Position numbers and translations under genes: made by a program | DNA from: Membranipora membranacea | Lineage: Eukaryota > Bryozoa > Gymnolaemata > Cheilostomatida > Membraniporidae | DNA: 64,000 nucleotides | Assembly (NCBI GenBank): GCA_914767715.1 | Contig: OU612070.1 | Coordinates: forward strand, 1,195,501-1,259,500 | Reading direction: 5' to 3' | Part shown: positions 1-12,779 of the stretch, piece after piece | Numbering within the stretch: position 1 is the stretch's first letter | Layout: each line of letters opens with the position of its first letter | Notes under the pieces: generated by a model | Told to the model about the DNA's origin: nothing | Seen by the model: only the letters and a program-made list of their open reading frames with translations | The model's database searches: none

Positions 1-1660
1 AGATACAGATAATCATGTGTCTTCTTAATGGAACTTGAATGGTCAGCAAGGGGAGTAGTAGGTGACACCCTGATTGAAACTATTGCAGGGCAGAGCTTGA
101 AAAATGCGCTAGAAGAAGGATTTTCACCAGTCAAATGTTGTCACAAAAATGTATAACCTTGCTGCAAGTTGAACAGACCTCTGGCCAAAAGACAACAGTC
201 ATACCGTAATTTGTTGGGATGTATCAACTTGGGTGGTAAAGTCTGCAGCATATTAGGAATTTTAAATCAAAGATTGTCTAGACTCATTGCCACTTGCTAT
301 CAAAAGCTAAACCTTAATCCATGGTGTTAATGCTCTCTGTGGTTACATAGATTCCTAAAGTAAACATGACTCCAGCACCATAATTTTGAGAATTAAGGCT
401 GCTTTAGTAAGGCTTAAGTCATTAGAAAAAAAAGATATTGTGTAATGAAAGTGCATTCAACGCGATGACACCTTCTAAACCTAGATTATAAAAATAAACC
501 GGTGGCTATGGCGTCTCTGTACTCTGAGGATAGGCATCCTGTGCTGTAAGGCTGGGAGATATCTAACATGATAATTAGCGGAGGAGATGATTGATTGGTC
601 TAGTTATGAGTTAATCCTGGCCTACCGGTTGGCCTAATATATTCTAGCCACCACACTTTCTATTTTTATGATATGCTTCCAAAATGATGAATGACTCTGT
701 ATGAAGTGGTCACTTCTTCAGGGATTCAAGTTATTTCAGAAAGATTTCATGTTTTGGGAATCCAGGGGTCTATTTACGGTTGAATTTTTAAGCAGCTCAA
801 CTAGCAGCTTCTTTCAAGCACACATCTCAGTATAAAGCTAGGAGCAGAAGTTCTAGTAAAGGATACTCTGCATGCTCATGATTTGAAACAAATCAGTGAG
901 TCCAGCTAATATTTAATAGGGGGCCAAATAAGAATTAAGAGGAAACAGAAAATACATTGCATACATCAAATTACGGTTTAGTATGCTAGCTTAGAGCTTT
1001 CTGATTTCGTTACCAAGTATTTTCGGCCGACAATTTTCTAAATTGGATTGTTTTCATGAGTTCATGTCTACATGACTTGGGGATTCTCTGAATCTGTAAC
1101 AGTAATTGATCCCTGATGTTGACCCATCTTTGCCACAACTCAGAGTTTTGCAATAGTTCATAAAGAGAAAAAGTCCCAATCTGGTACACATCCCAATTGT
1201 ACATAGAAATATAAAGTAACCTCCAGAAATTATCAAGCATCTTTTGCACTCAATCCCCATTTAGGTACTTATATCTAATGAGAGCACTCTATTGAAATTA
1301 CTTATATATTCAAAATAACATCGCAAGACATTCGATTATTTATCTTCAAAGTGTTTATTGACATTCTCACTTACACCCGCATGGTTCTCTATGGCTTCTC
1401 TGTGGAAGGTTATTGTTCAAACCTCCATAACTTAACAGACCTAATTGGTCTGCATAATTATGCCTGATGGTAAAAAACCTCATAATTAATGAGGGTAAAT
1501 ATTTGGTGCTCATCAATTCAAATGGTATTTAGTGTTCAAGTAGAAGATTATCATTCATATGGTTTTGATTATGCAATAACTCATACATCAATATTTTAGC
1601 ATCTCTAACCATTGGAAGCTGAGTTTTAATTATGATTGTGATGAGTGTAATTAGTTTTAG
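1..1660. other. Non-coding sequence upstream of gene A
   Basis: No exon, RNA gene or clear repeat could be supported here. The ORFs on either strand are short and lack conserved motifs. The signal-peptide exon of gene A should lie here or left of the window. I looked for a short ATG exon ending in phase 1 before a GT donor, like the one found for gene B, and found no convincing candidate. Confidence 0.5.
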
Positions 1661-4600
1661 CATTGACTACGCTACCGTTGACTGTCAGCCTGACCCTTGA
1701 TTGTGATAAACTATCTAATCGGATGTCAATTGTACACGGGAGAGAATTATCCATCGGCCCGGTACTCTTTGAAACGGTTGAGCGGGTGATGACGTATACA
1801 TTCAGAATGGAACTTGTCTCTTTCAAGCGTGGAGATGACTTGATCGACCTTATAGGTAATTTATAATGACCATCTGTCATCTTTATGCATATATTAAGTT
1901 GAGAGGTATTATCTACCTGTCTTACGTTAGATCGGGTTGTATAAGGGTTGTCAACCGGGGTCACCGGTCATGTGAAAACCAGTGACAGGTGGGCCAGCTG
2001 ACCTGTGACAAGGGTGGAGGTGCATACAATATGTAAAAAATATTGGTAGCAAGTTGAAAGAGATTATGGAATGTTAGAAGTTAGCACTGTTTTCTTATGC
2101 AAAACAGCCACCTGATCATAGGATTCTCATTTGCATAATCTGCCTAATTGAACTGAAGGAAATCAATGCAGAATATTCTAAAACAATCATCTGTGGTCGG
2201 GTGATTCTCAATTTAGAAATCAGAAGCTCTTTGGTAAAAACGATCTCGAGAAGCACCCTAGTGTGTATGAGGAATGAAAGTTTAGATAAAACTGAGAAAC
2301 TTGTTCATACAGATACAGCTTTCATTACATTATCATTCTTTGGAACATAATTGTGAACTAGATACAGAGAATCACTTGTCGCTTGAAATGTACTGTCATT
2401 TTTATAAATCGGAAACTTCCGTTGAAGTTGATTTGTGATATGTAGTTATCTGCCTTTGTTTTAGGATAAGCTACCTAAAACCGATAATATTTATGATTTA
2501 TTGACAATTTATGACAATGTCTTTTAGTGCAATCTACAATTATTTATATTTCCGTACGCCTTGCCTTCAAAAGGTCGCAGATACTTTTTTGCAAATCATG
2601 AATTACAGTCGTAATGGTGAATAACTATGTTGTTTTTGTTTTATATGCTTTTTTCCTATCCCCAGAGCCGGAGATAAATTTGGAATGTGAGTTTGACAAC
2701 ACAATAACAGTGACAGAGGGAAATTTATTACCCCCTACTTACTGTAACGGTACCTACGTCACACTGAAACGAATGTAAGTGCGGAATTGCCATTAATTGT
2801 GTCCAAATTTTGGTGAAAGCCGGTTGTTAATGTGTTACACAATGAGATCCGCTACAGTATAACAGGAGAACTCAAATAAAAGCACTTCAATTTATCTTCC
2901 CGACGGTTGATCAAAATTATATTGAACAATTGCAGAACCGTCACAACGTATCTAGAATATGGTGAGGTCTATTGATAATATACAAGAAAACTGACTAATA
3001 AAGGGAGCTTTTCGCTCTCTGTAATCCGCAATCTAGCGGTTACGATCTCCAGAGTTCTGCTCAAGGCATACAGTGTATCTGAAGTTTAGTGTATTAAACA
3101 GTGTGGTAATAGTTTATTTTTGGAATATATCTATGCTTGTTTATTATTTTAAAGTCAAAATGTCAGGATGTTTGGCATAAAATTTGCATGCAAATCGAGT
3201 TACCATCACAGGTGTGAATGGTACACTAATCCGACCAGTAGTGTGAGAACTAAATTATCTAACTAAGTATGATATCATACACATCTGTGGATTCATCATA
3301 ACCAAACAGCTGGCCGCTGGCAATGGTCCAAATTGTTGCACAACTGAGCGAAACATCTTTAAACCTAAGTACAATAATAGGAAACTTGTGCACAAAAAAA
3401 TATTTCGAATGCATGCAGAATTAGTTGGCCTTCCCAATTGGTGAATAATTTTTAGCTGACCTATCAAAACTTATTGTAATGAAAAGATACACGAGCAAGC
3501 CGCAAACATGGTATCACTAGTCCTTCTAAATCTGTCGCAAAAATCAGCCTGACTTAATTAGCCACTAAATAAATATTAATATCATCAATAATGAGGGTTA
3601 TTTAATTACAGATACACAATAGAGCTAGAAGTGTATCAGAATGACCTGCGAGGACAGGTCACCCTTCGTCTGAGGGTAGATTATTACGATTCAAACAAAT
3701 ACAGAATCCTTATGATGACCAATGGCGACAACGAAACACTGACAGCCTGCCCTACCGATGACGCATTTGAGCTGGTTGTGACGCGTGGGTATATATTTTA
3801 ACACATGATGAATCATTCGCAATCATACAGTTGGTATGAGGGAGCAAGCAAGCGCAAGTTTGGAATACACATGCATGATTTATGGTCCAAATCACCATTA
3901 GTCCTAAACGCCTCTTTTTCATATGACTTGGGAATGCTATAACGTTGTATTTTCTAATGCCGAAAACTTTTGTACTGTTTGCGTCAATTAGAAACCAAGT
4001 GAGCAGTAATAGTGAAAAATCATCGCCTCCTGATGCGATGGAGCATCTACGCCATGAGGGTACAATGAGTAGACGACTTCAATATTACTGTATGAGTTGT
4101 GTATGAGATTGATTTATAATAACAATTACTTTCTAGCAATAAGCACACCATTACGATGATATACTGCCACTATCCTCCAGAGGCTAACTGCCCGTAGGGA
4201 GACAAGTTTTCCGTTTTTCACCGGGTTTATATAATGAAATTACAGCTAACTGACACTTACACACCTTCATCACAATTTATAAGCTAGGGAAACTTGGTGC
4301 TTGCTCACATTAGGTCACTCATCGACTAGCTTATCTAAGCCCTAGGTGATATGCTCTTCAAGGATACTCTAGGGGGCCATTACCAACTTTGTGGCAGTGC
4401 TGAGAGCCTTCCATTATGTAATGAAAATCTGGAGGAGTGTTCAATGAAAAACTCCAAAAAATGGCCACATGATCTTTATTTGCAAACATAAATGTGATGA
4501 CGGAGGTTCAGGTTCGAATTCTAAATTTATGAAATTGTGTTGATTGTTCGTGAAGAAGTGGATTTGTCTTCGAAGATAGACCAGGAGAGGAAAAAATGGG

Positions 4601-6735
4601 AATGACGCAACAGTGGCTATTTGGTTCAAAAAGTGATATTCTGATTGAAAGAAACAGAATAAGTACCTAGAGACTTTTGCTTATATTCACATCCCTTTTA
4701 TCTGCAGGTTATAACAATCCAGCAGCCTTGTCGTCCTATGTACTTGCCTCAGCCTCTGGGGGAGTAGCTATCGCTGTTGTGGTCATAGGTGCAGCAGTAC
4801 TGGTATTCCACCGCTACAGATTGAGCAGGCAGCAGCAAAGTAATGATAGAAGGGGGATGAGTGTATAGCCTAAGTGTTTTAAATATCTCAAAGTCAGCAT
4901 GAAATTCTTTACAATGAGTAATCTGAAATCTTGTTTCATTGTTAACTAACATAACTTCAATTTCAATTTGAGATAATACTGAATGATAATTTGAATTTAT
5001 AAGCTGCTAAGCTGATCGATTGCTGTTTGGTTTGAAATTATAGCTGAAGATACCAATTTAAAAAGATTCTGTGATGACAAAGATATGGGCAATGGGCTAG
5101 AACATGCAATTATCGTCTACTCTAAAACGTCAATACAGAAACCGGCGCATGAAAAGGACCCTGCTCTGCGAAAATACTACAAAAGAGTCAAGGGTATGTG
5201 TGCGTAATGCATTCTGAGTTTTACCATTACTTATGCCACTTATATACCGCTGAGTACTCTTTGTCTCGTGTTTGATTCCATGTGCGTTTGTCAGGAAAAG
5301 CATCCATCAACAATTGGCCCTGTGCACCTAAATGTTATTGGGTGGTGCAACCAGCATAGTTCAAGGCAACTCAACAATGCCTGCCGAAAAGAGTTTTGTT
5401 AGAACAGATCATATTAATCACACAACCGCATAGTAATATATAATATTGCTGTCGATCATAACTGACAATGTCTGCGCTGACATAAGGGTGTAGTGAATGA
5501 AGAGATTTCAGATGGCTGGCACTAAGTTTTAGAGTCCTTTCGCAGTGGTGGACCTCAATCTCGTGTGCCATATTCTGCTATGATGTCAAAGCTTGCACAT
5601 GCTGGCGACAGCAAACTGATACACGAAGCTCATACTATTCAGAGGGATTATCGTTAGTCCTGACTTGCAGGGGCTGCGTGGTCAGCCAAGCAGTTTTAAC
5701 TTTTTGAGGGATTTTAATCTATGACTGATTGGTCTACTATCAGATGTGCAGCTGTCCCTTCAGCCAATAATAATAATGTGGCTTCCGCAGTATGATGTCA
5801 TAATAATATATTAAAATCCTTTTTTTAGCAGTTTTAGTTTTTCGCGATTGCCACTGTAGAAGTTGCCCTCCTTCATTACATGAGGGGATAACCACTAAAA
5901 TGTCAAGTCTGATGGCGTGTTGACGGGTACATGTTGATCTCACATATTCATATATACACAGCCCAATAATCTTCATTACCCCCAAATGTAGCACCACTTA
6001 ACCCTGATGATTATTGCACAATTTTTAGATGCACATAAATATGTGACCAAGAAGATGCAGAAATCTAAGAGCTATGTCGACCCTATATTCTCCTCTAAGC
6101 ACCGACTGTCCTCTATTCAAGGGGTTTCTCGTCACTGGGCACTTATAAGGTAAATCCCTTCTAGTGGTATATCATTACCATCCACATCTAAAAGAGCTTA
6201 GCTGATAATAGAATGCCACTACAAGTGATCTGGTCTGAGTTGGAGATCTTAAACTAAGTAAATGCTTGCACAAAGTCATCAGTATCATTAACATGGGGAT
6301 TGACCATAAACTTAGACAATGGACGCCACATGACATTTGGTGCAATTTCTTCTTGGCTGAGCTGTGTTGTATGTTGATTCAATTCAAGGCTGGTATTGAA
6401 AGTTTTTGTGATATTGATTTGGCACGTTCGGTAAATCTAAACAAAGGTTACAAATAGCTGTTCCTCCTTGGTAAAAATCCGATCATTGTTCTCCTATACC
6501 TGCACACATGCTGAGGCTTACTCAGTTCAGCCTGTAGAACTGCTCAGTGGAAGTGAGGTTTGACCTCATACTCTGCAGGAAAACAAGAGCAACAGATATG
6601 CAAATGTATTGTCAATATGGACAATCCTGGGAAACAAGCAATCTATATTATGGATAAATTTATATAATCCTATGTTGCAGATTAGCCGTAATCGGGTACA
6701 GGAAGTCTAAAATAGTCAGTAAACGGATTAATTGA
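1661..6735 (+). CDS. Gene A: single-pass membrane protein of unrecognised family, paralogue of gene B (5' exon missing)
   Basis: Spliced gene built from seven exons: 1661-1855, 2666-2774, 3612-3784, 4708-4860, 5044-5193, 6029-6149 and 6681-6735 (TGA). Junctions fit GT-AG, and the phases (1,1,2,1,1,1,2) equal those of gene B. The first exon carries a Cys (LTLDCDK) and ends DLIDLIG. The second has two Cys (LECEFDN, TYCNGT) with an NGT sequon. The third is strand-rich and ends with a Cys (TACP). The fourth holds the transmembrane segment (about 22 hydrophobic residues from SYVLASAS) followed by HRYRLSR, so the N-terminus is outside. The last three exons are a basic cytoplasmic tail. The ectodomain looks like a divergent Ig-type beta sandwich, but no canonical YxC is present, so no family is assigned. 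The exon 3 donor (GTGGGT) is the least certain junction. Expression and ligand are unknown. Confidence 0.65.
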
Positions 6736-8113
6736 TTGATTGCTGATTGATCAGCAAAGGCAGCAGTAAAGATGAGGTATCTATTTAAATTATAATTTGA
6801 AGGCGTGTATTAAGGAATTGTTGGCCTGTTTATAGAGGTTGATATACTTATTATTGGCAAGTATAATCTGTCAAGGTGATACCAAAAATCATACCTAGAT
6901 AGGAAAATCCAAAATGCTGCATATGCAAATAAAAAGGAGCCTTACAGGACTTTTTTGTCATTAAGTCTTTGTCAGACATTTTGATCTCTACCTCACACAA
7001 CATATCCCCCTCTGCCAAACATCTTGATTGAGGGTAGTTGTGATGTATTGACTTTTCACTCTTTTGTTGTAGAGTTCAGTCAGTAAACAGCAGGTGGTAA
7101 AAAGTGATAAAAAGTGATAAAAAGTGTGATAAAAAGACTCAAATATTGACTGGAATGAGATATTGCTACGATGTGATGTGATGAAGAAAATCAAGCGAGA
7201 TGTAGGGATAAGCAGATGAAACACAGAATTTACGCAATCCATAACCTGAACTTCACTAGGACCAAGCATATTGTGAGATATGCAGTTTCCCTCAGTCTCA
7301 GCAAACTGCCTATGGACATAATATATATATTCCATTTTTATTCTGGAGAAGAATAAGTCCTTAGGACTTGTACATCATCATTCAATTGGAAATTATTCAA
7401 TTGCTAACTATTTATTCAATATGAGAATAATCCTACCTTTTTATATAACATGTTGTGATAGTTTGCGGAACGCTGGTTTTATGGTCTCAGATGCCGCTTG
7501 ACCATTAAAATTAAAAAATAAATTGTGTGTGTTATTTAGTTATTGTATTATTATAATTATAGTATTGTTAATGTGTTGCGCAGCTCAAACAGACCATTAA
7601 TTTTTGTATGTGTGTAGATATTATGTTGAAGGGATGTCATAAGAGAAATGTTTAGTTTTGTAGAAGTGATTGTGAGGTTTGTGAGGTTGCCACAGGCTTC
7701 TCCTAACAAAATACAGATAACTACGAGAAAATATCCAGGTTTGTTGTCTAAGGTCTTAGAAGATGAAATTTTTCTGCATATCTATGTGATTGCGTTAAGG
7801 TTAAGATAAAGTGATCCAGGTTTGTTGACTTGAGGTTGGATGATTTTGTAGCGACTCATGGCAGTTGCAGTGCAAATCTTGATGTACTTGTAGACATTGA
7901 GAATAATAGCGCTTGCGTACGAATCGATAAGAACAAAAGTTTTTTGACCAAGTTTTCTGGTTCCTCACAAGGTGTGATGCACTGTGTTTAAAAGAATAAT
8001 GGGTATCTCCCTGCTGTTCGTTGAATTCATTGTTGAACCAGAGTTGCATTATCACTAATAATGGGATGAGATGACCTTGAGCATCAATCGATGCATTTAA
8101 ATTTCCTCTAGCC
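6736..8113. other. Intergenic region between genes A and B
   Basis: No gene seen. It holds a short A-rich tandem array (listed separately) and AT-rich sequence. Minus-strand ORFs at 6988-7335 and 7801-8235 have no recognisable domain; the second overlaps the signal-peptide exon of gene B and is judged a shadow. Confidence 0.5.
7098..7136. repeat. 10-bp tandem repeat, unit AAAAAGTGAT
   Basis: About three to four imperfect copies of a 10-bp A-rich unit in non-coding DNA. A simple low-complexity array with no evident function. Confidence 0.6.
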
Positions 8114-11100
8114 ATGCAATGCTTTGAAGGTGTGATAACAAGGCAGATAGCATTACTTTTATTCATTGCATCAACAGGTAAGATAATTAAAATTTCCACA
8201 AAAAATCTTGCATGCAATAAAGTTATTTGTCTCATTATAGTTTAGCTACAGTTAATTTAGCTGCATGAAATATCATGCCTATCTGGCGTTGAAAGGCAAG
8301 ACATCTGTGATGAACAGCTTAACATCCTTGCATCACATCTAACACATAGGTCATCAAATTTAAGAAACTGCAATAAACCAACTTAAAAACATCATACTTC
8401 AAACTCATTGGGTTCTCAATACTTCTGTTCCCTACAGTATACAGTCAGCTTGAAGACGAGGCAACAACCGAAGCTACAAATCTTGAACTTGAGACAGAGC
8501 CACTCAGCCTGAATTCATCATGTTTGGAGAAATCAGGAACCCTCGGCACAATGGGTGCTGTTCTCGGAACGGAAATAATGTTCGGACCTGTAAACTTCAC
8601 TTTGCAGAACTTCAACTTTGCAAAGTTAACCATTCCAAAATTCACCTTTAAGATTATGATCGCGGAATATAAGGATGCTAAAGATTGGGTGGAGCTACTG
8701 GGTATGTAGAGCTATATCTCATGATCTCACCTAAAGCCTCTTACTCAACCACTATAGCATAATATGCTATATTTTTCATATTATTACAATAATATATAAA
8801 TATATTGTATCTATATATTATTGTAGTAATAAATGTAAAATATATACTCTCCTTTTTTTTTAAATGTTTGTATTCATTTGAATTCTGGCTTCAGTTCTGA
8901 TTATTGAGTCCAAGCATTGAAAGACTGGCTGAGAGGCTGCATGATAAGAGTTTTCATTTCAGCCGACAGTGTGTGCCACAGCCAATCAGATCAGAGCATA
9001 TAAGTGACCAGCAATCCTCTTTTACATTTCAGAGCCAAAGGTTGTGTTAGAATGTGTATTCGATTACTATGTCCCCACTGTGGCTGGTGCACCTGTACCT
9101 GAGAATCTATGCTTTGGGCACTGGGTGATTTTAAACAGAAGGTAATGTCTTAGCTCTAAATCAAATTCTCACATGCAGGGTGCCAACAAAATACAAAGTT
9201 TTCAATTTTTGAAATTTGAAAAATGTGTGCTGATATAAAGCAGCAACTTTTTAAGTATATTATAAGACAATATGACCTGTCAGTGTTAGCTCTCCTAGAT
9301 TCAAAACCACTGAGCAATACTAGCCTTAAGAGTAGTCTAAGCGCTCAAACGGTGGCGAGATACTGGTAGAGGCATTTTAATATCAACCACTTTCTTTTCT
9401 CCGTTTAAGTACTTACCCCGAGAATGCGGGAGTAATTGCCCCAAATTAAGGGAGACAACTCCAAACATTTCGTAAAATTTAGATAGAGCTAGATAAAAAG
9501 ACTGGTCATACAAGAGAAAAAGGTTCTGAGCAAGCTAATGGACAGTTATGTATAGGCAATCAAGACATATTGTTTCCTATCCACCATACCAATCTGCTGA
9601 CAAGTTCCCAGGATTGCTCGATTTGCTTCAAAAATTTGGTAAGGGTGAGGAATGTTATGGTTTACTACAGTGTACTGTTTTGTGGCAGATGTTGTCTAGC
9701 CAGCAATTTATTAGTTGTCACACCACACCACTAAGAAGGTGGCCACTACTCCCACATTCTTGGGGTAAGTACTTAAACGGAGAAAAGAAAGTGGTTGATA
9801 ATGAAATGCCTCAACCAGCATCTCGCCACCGTTTGAGAGCTTAAACTACCTTAAGAGGTTTGTGTATGTCATCACCATAGTGGTAATATTTGCTGACCTC
9901 ACATGTGACATCATATTACTACCATAAAAACTGCGGTTGATCCTCAGAAAAGATTGATTTGTGTATAAAAACTATCAAGGATCGGATGAGGTTTCAAATG
10001 CTGTCTGTGTGTTCAGACTTTTTATTAGACCTCAAGGTGTGGAACACTGTGTGTTTCGATGAACGATTATGAGTAAAATAGCTATGTGCAACTCTAATTC
10101 TCGATATTTCCCCTAGGTATGTACTGAATTTAATTCTTGGAGCAGCTGGTATGACAGGTCACATTGAGTGTTATCTCTCCGATGTCAGCGCTGAGGATAT
10201 CGGCAGATATCAGCTGGAGATAATGATGAAGGACCAAACTGTGACTTGCCCTAAAACCGAGCTTTATTTAATGAGTAAGTTATGATAAAATTGTGGTCAA
10301 TTTCCCTCAAACTTCAAACTTAAGGTTAAGTCGAGGTCAAACGTCGGCAATTATTTGATTGCTCTTTTTATTGAATTAAGTTATTTATAACATTCTCAAT
10401 CGACTTTTTAATTGCAATGGAAAACTAAGATCCTGTTTCAGTTGTTTGATCATTTTTAGGAAATTACATTGGCCCTCAAATTTGAGCTTGTATTTTTTTT
10501 TATCTCATGTATCTGTGCCTTGTAGAAGCTGCAAGCGGTAAGAGATATGAAGTTGCCAACACTGGTATGATAGTAGGGATTACATTAGGAGTGACAGGAG
10601 TGATTGTAGCAGGTGCTATATTCTCCATGTGGATGAACTCAAGAAGAGAAAGTAATAGAGTGGCAAGGCGTAACTCTACAGGTATGCAATGAAATCCGCC
10701 TAGAGGAGAAATCTTGTAGAAGGGAAAGTTTGCTCAGGATTGTGATGGTGACATGATGGATACCTAACATTTAGTCAGCCTCATAAGTTAATAATAACCT
10801 CCTTCGTGGTAGCTATCATTCGGTCTTTTCCGAACTAGCTAACTCAACCCTAGCTAATATTGTCTCCTCTTGATTAAAAAAGATGTTTACTTTGCGCCTA
10901 CTCCTAATGTGTCCTTAGGAAGGGGATGGGACAACCGTAATATCTCAACATTCCTAATTTGGTCTCAATTGATATCATATAAACTTTTGTGGTTATCTAG
11001 TACAACAAATTGTCCACATTGTTATGTTTTCATTACAGCTTGGAGGAAGTTGTCACAGTTTACACAAATGAGAAGCCAGGCGCCACTGGCCGCTCTTTAC

Positions 11101-11920
11101 TCACAGGCTTCTCATTACTCACAGATTCCAGTTGTGGTGAATCGCTACAGATTTGACGACGCTGTGAAATGGATTATTTACAAGGAAAGATATAGGGGTA
11201 AGTACAAGTACCATAATAAAGCATGCATAACATTTTATGTTTATACACTTTTTACTTTGTAAGCAAGATAAGGGTATGTGAACAGGATATAATAAGAACA
11301 CTTGAGTAGCCAATGTGTTAGCTCTTATCTGATTTATTGTTGGAGCGGGGGGGGGGGGGGTGAGGAACCAATCTTAGGTCAGTTTAATTGCCTAGTTATA
11401 CAAGGTGAAAGTGATTCAGTCACACTTTCACTATTTATATGATAAGTTACCATCTGATCTGGCATTGGTTCTCTTCACCACCTAGATAGACAGATAAGAG
11501 CACATTACCTATGCTTCGTTGACAAGAATAAGATCCTTTGCTCAAATAATGAAATTGCAGTCTACTTATGCAAAAAAATTAAATTGAGTTGTCAGGCCTT
11601 ATCAATTCCTGTTACTGGATCTTTCATTAACTACAGAAGCATTGAGAAAACTGACTAAAGCTGATTCAGATAAAAGGGATGGATGGAGAATATTGAGGTA
11701 ATGTGAAATAATAACGTTAATATATCACCAATCTACTAAGTTACAAGTAACGAGTTGAAAAAGTTGCCGCAGCTGTACACAAGACTTTCCAGCAAAAGAA
11801 ACCATTCCCACTTAAAATTGAGAATTCTGTTTTAACCTTGAGCGTTAGAAAGACAAACATAAAACACTCACTGTTCATCATTTTAGATTAGCTATACTTG
11901 GACTTCGAAAGCTTGAATGA
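8114..11920 (+). CDS. Gene B: signal peptide, ectodomain, one TM, cytoplasmic tail; paralogue of gene A
   Basis: Eight exons: 8114-8177, 8438-8701, 9033-9141, 10117-10274, 10526-10681, 11039-11197, 11637-11697 and 11887-11920 (TGA). Together they give 334 codons plus stop with every phase consistent. Exon 1 begins ATG and encodes a signal peptide (hydrophobic core IALLLFIAS). Exon 2 starts with an acidic stretch, then a block matching gene A (IMFGPVNFT, FTFKIMIAEYKDAKDWVELLG in B). Exons 3-4 carry LECVFDY, ENLCFGHW and an Ig-like DIGRYQLEI stretch. Exon 5 has the TM (MIVGITLGVTGVIVAGAIF) followed by Arg-rich residues. The tail ends RLAILGLRKLE, like RLAVIGYRKS in gene A. An Ig-like fold is plausible but not proven. 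Two AATAAA signals lie 184 and 207 nt past the stop. Intron 3 hosts a TTAA MITE. Confidence 0.75.
8755..8848. repeat. AT-rich palindromic stretch in intron 2 of gene B
   Basis: Nearly pure A+T with mirrored blocks (ATAATATAT / ATATATTAT) that could fold into a cruciform. It may be the remnant of a small MITE; no target duplication could be fixed. Confidence 0.4.
9330..9850. mobile_element. TTAA-flanked MITE in intron 3 of gene B
   Basis: A 521-bp element bounded by TTAA on both sides (9326-9329 and 9851-9854). Its ends form an inverted repeat of roughly 115 bp: CTCAAACGGTGGCGAGA near the left end is mirrored by TCTCGCCACCGTTTGAGAG near the right, and the homology runs inward through AAGTACTTACCCC. 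The outermost dozen bases match less well. The TTAA duplication suggests mobilisation by a piggyBac-type transposase, which is inference. It contains only a spurious ORF (9548-9844). Confidence 0.75.
11347..11360 (+). repeat. Poly-G run of 14
   Basis: An uninterrupted run of 14 G in intron 6 of gene B. It could form a G-quadruplex with a neighbour and is a likely sequencing or replication slippage site. Confidence 0.7.
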
Positions 11921-12103
11921 CACATGACAGCCAAAAGTACTCCCTCTCCACAATGCAAAGACTTATGGAGTCAGAGAAGAGGGGAAGAACATACCAATGT
12001 CAATATGTAACTGAGCATGGGAGACAATGAGATAGATTTCGCCCTATGCTGCTGATAAAAGACTGATCATGATAAAACGGAATGTTTTAAAATTCTATGA
12101 GAG

Positions 12104-12132
12104 AATAAAGAATCCATTCATCAAACAATAAA
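12104..12132 (+). terminator. Candidate polyadenylation signals of gene B
   Basis: Two AATAAA hexamers, at 12104-12109 and 12127-12132, lie downstream of the stop at 11920. They are the first canonical signals after the gene, so one is probably used. Confidence 0.5.
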
Positions 12133-12779
12133 ATTTATTGTATTGAATATGTTTCCTTAGGCTCTAGAATTATGTAATTACGTGAGTTCACCCTCATGTG
12201 GCATCGGAGGTTCTATTGATATATAGTTCACAAAGTAAACTAAACATAACTCAACGTCGAGTCATCTTCTCCAAAAATCAGTTCTCTCACCACAGTTGGT
12301 TCTTATAAGTAATCTTTCGTTGATCAATGAATGATCAATGATTAAAAAGTCAACATAGACTACATATGTACAGCGTTGCTCATATTTGTGGACAAGAAGA
12401 ATAAGTGTTATTGCGTTTGCTAAAACAGTACCTCACAATGATAAGATCTCATCTGTACCCTTGCATTTGATCAAGTTTCATCCAAATTGCCTGCTTTCGG
12501 AGTTGCTCCCTTTGAGCTAACAGCCGCAATATATAAGAGCGACCTGAAAACTTAAATACAGGCAATAAGATCAGATTTGATAAACCTTCCATCACATTTT
12601 ACTGTATGCTTAGTTTTGTTGGCCTAGCTATATCCTAATTAAGGTAGTTGGGAAATCAATAGCTGTTTTCATTTATAAATATGCTATTTCAAAGATTGGA
12701 GGAAATGCAGACGATCATCATTCTAAGGGGTAAACAGTAATGACAGCATTCTCTCCCAAAGTAATTTGTCAGAATAATT

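Noticed and set aside
7801-8235. 144-codon minus-strand ORF
   Set aside because: Antisense to the signal-peptide exon of gene B, no motif; the plus-strand exon is supported by phase and donor site.
9548-9844. 98-codon ORF between genes
   Set aside because: Lies inside the TTAA MITE and runs through its inverted repeat; no protein motif.
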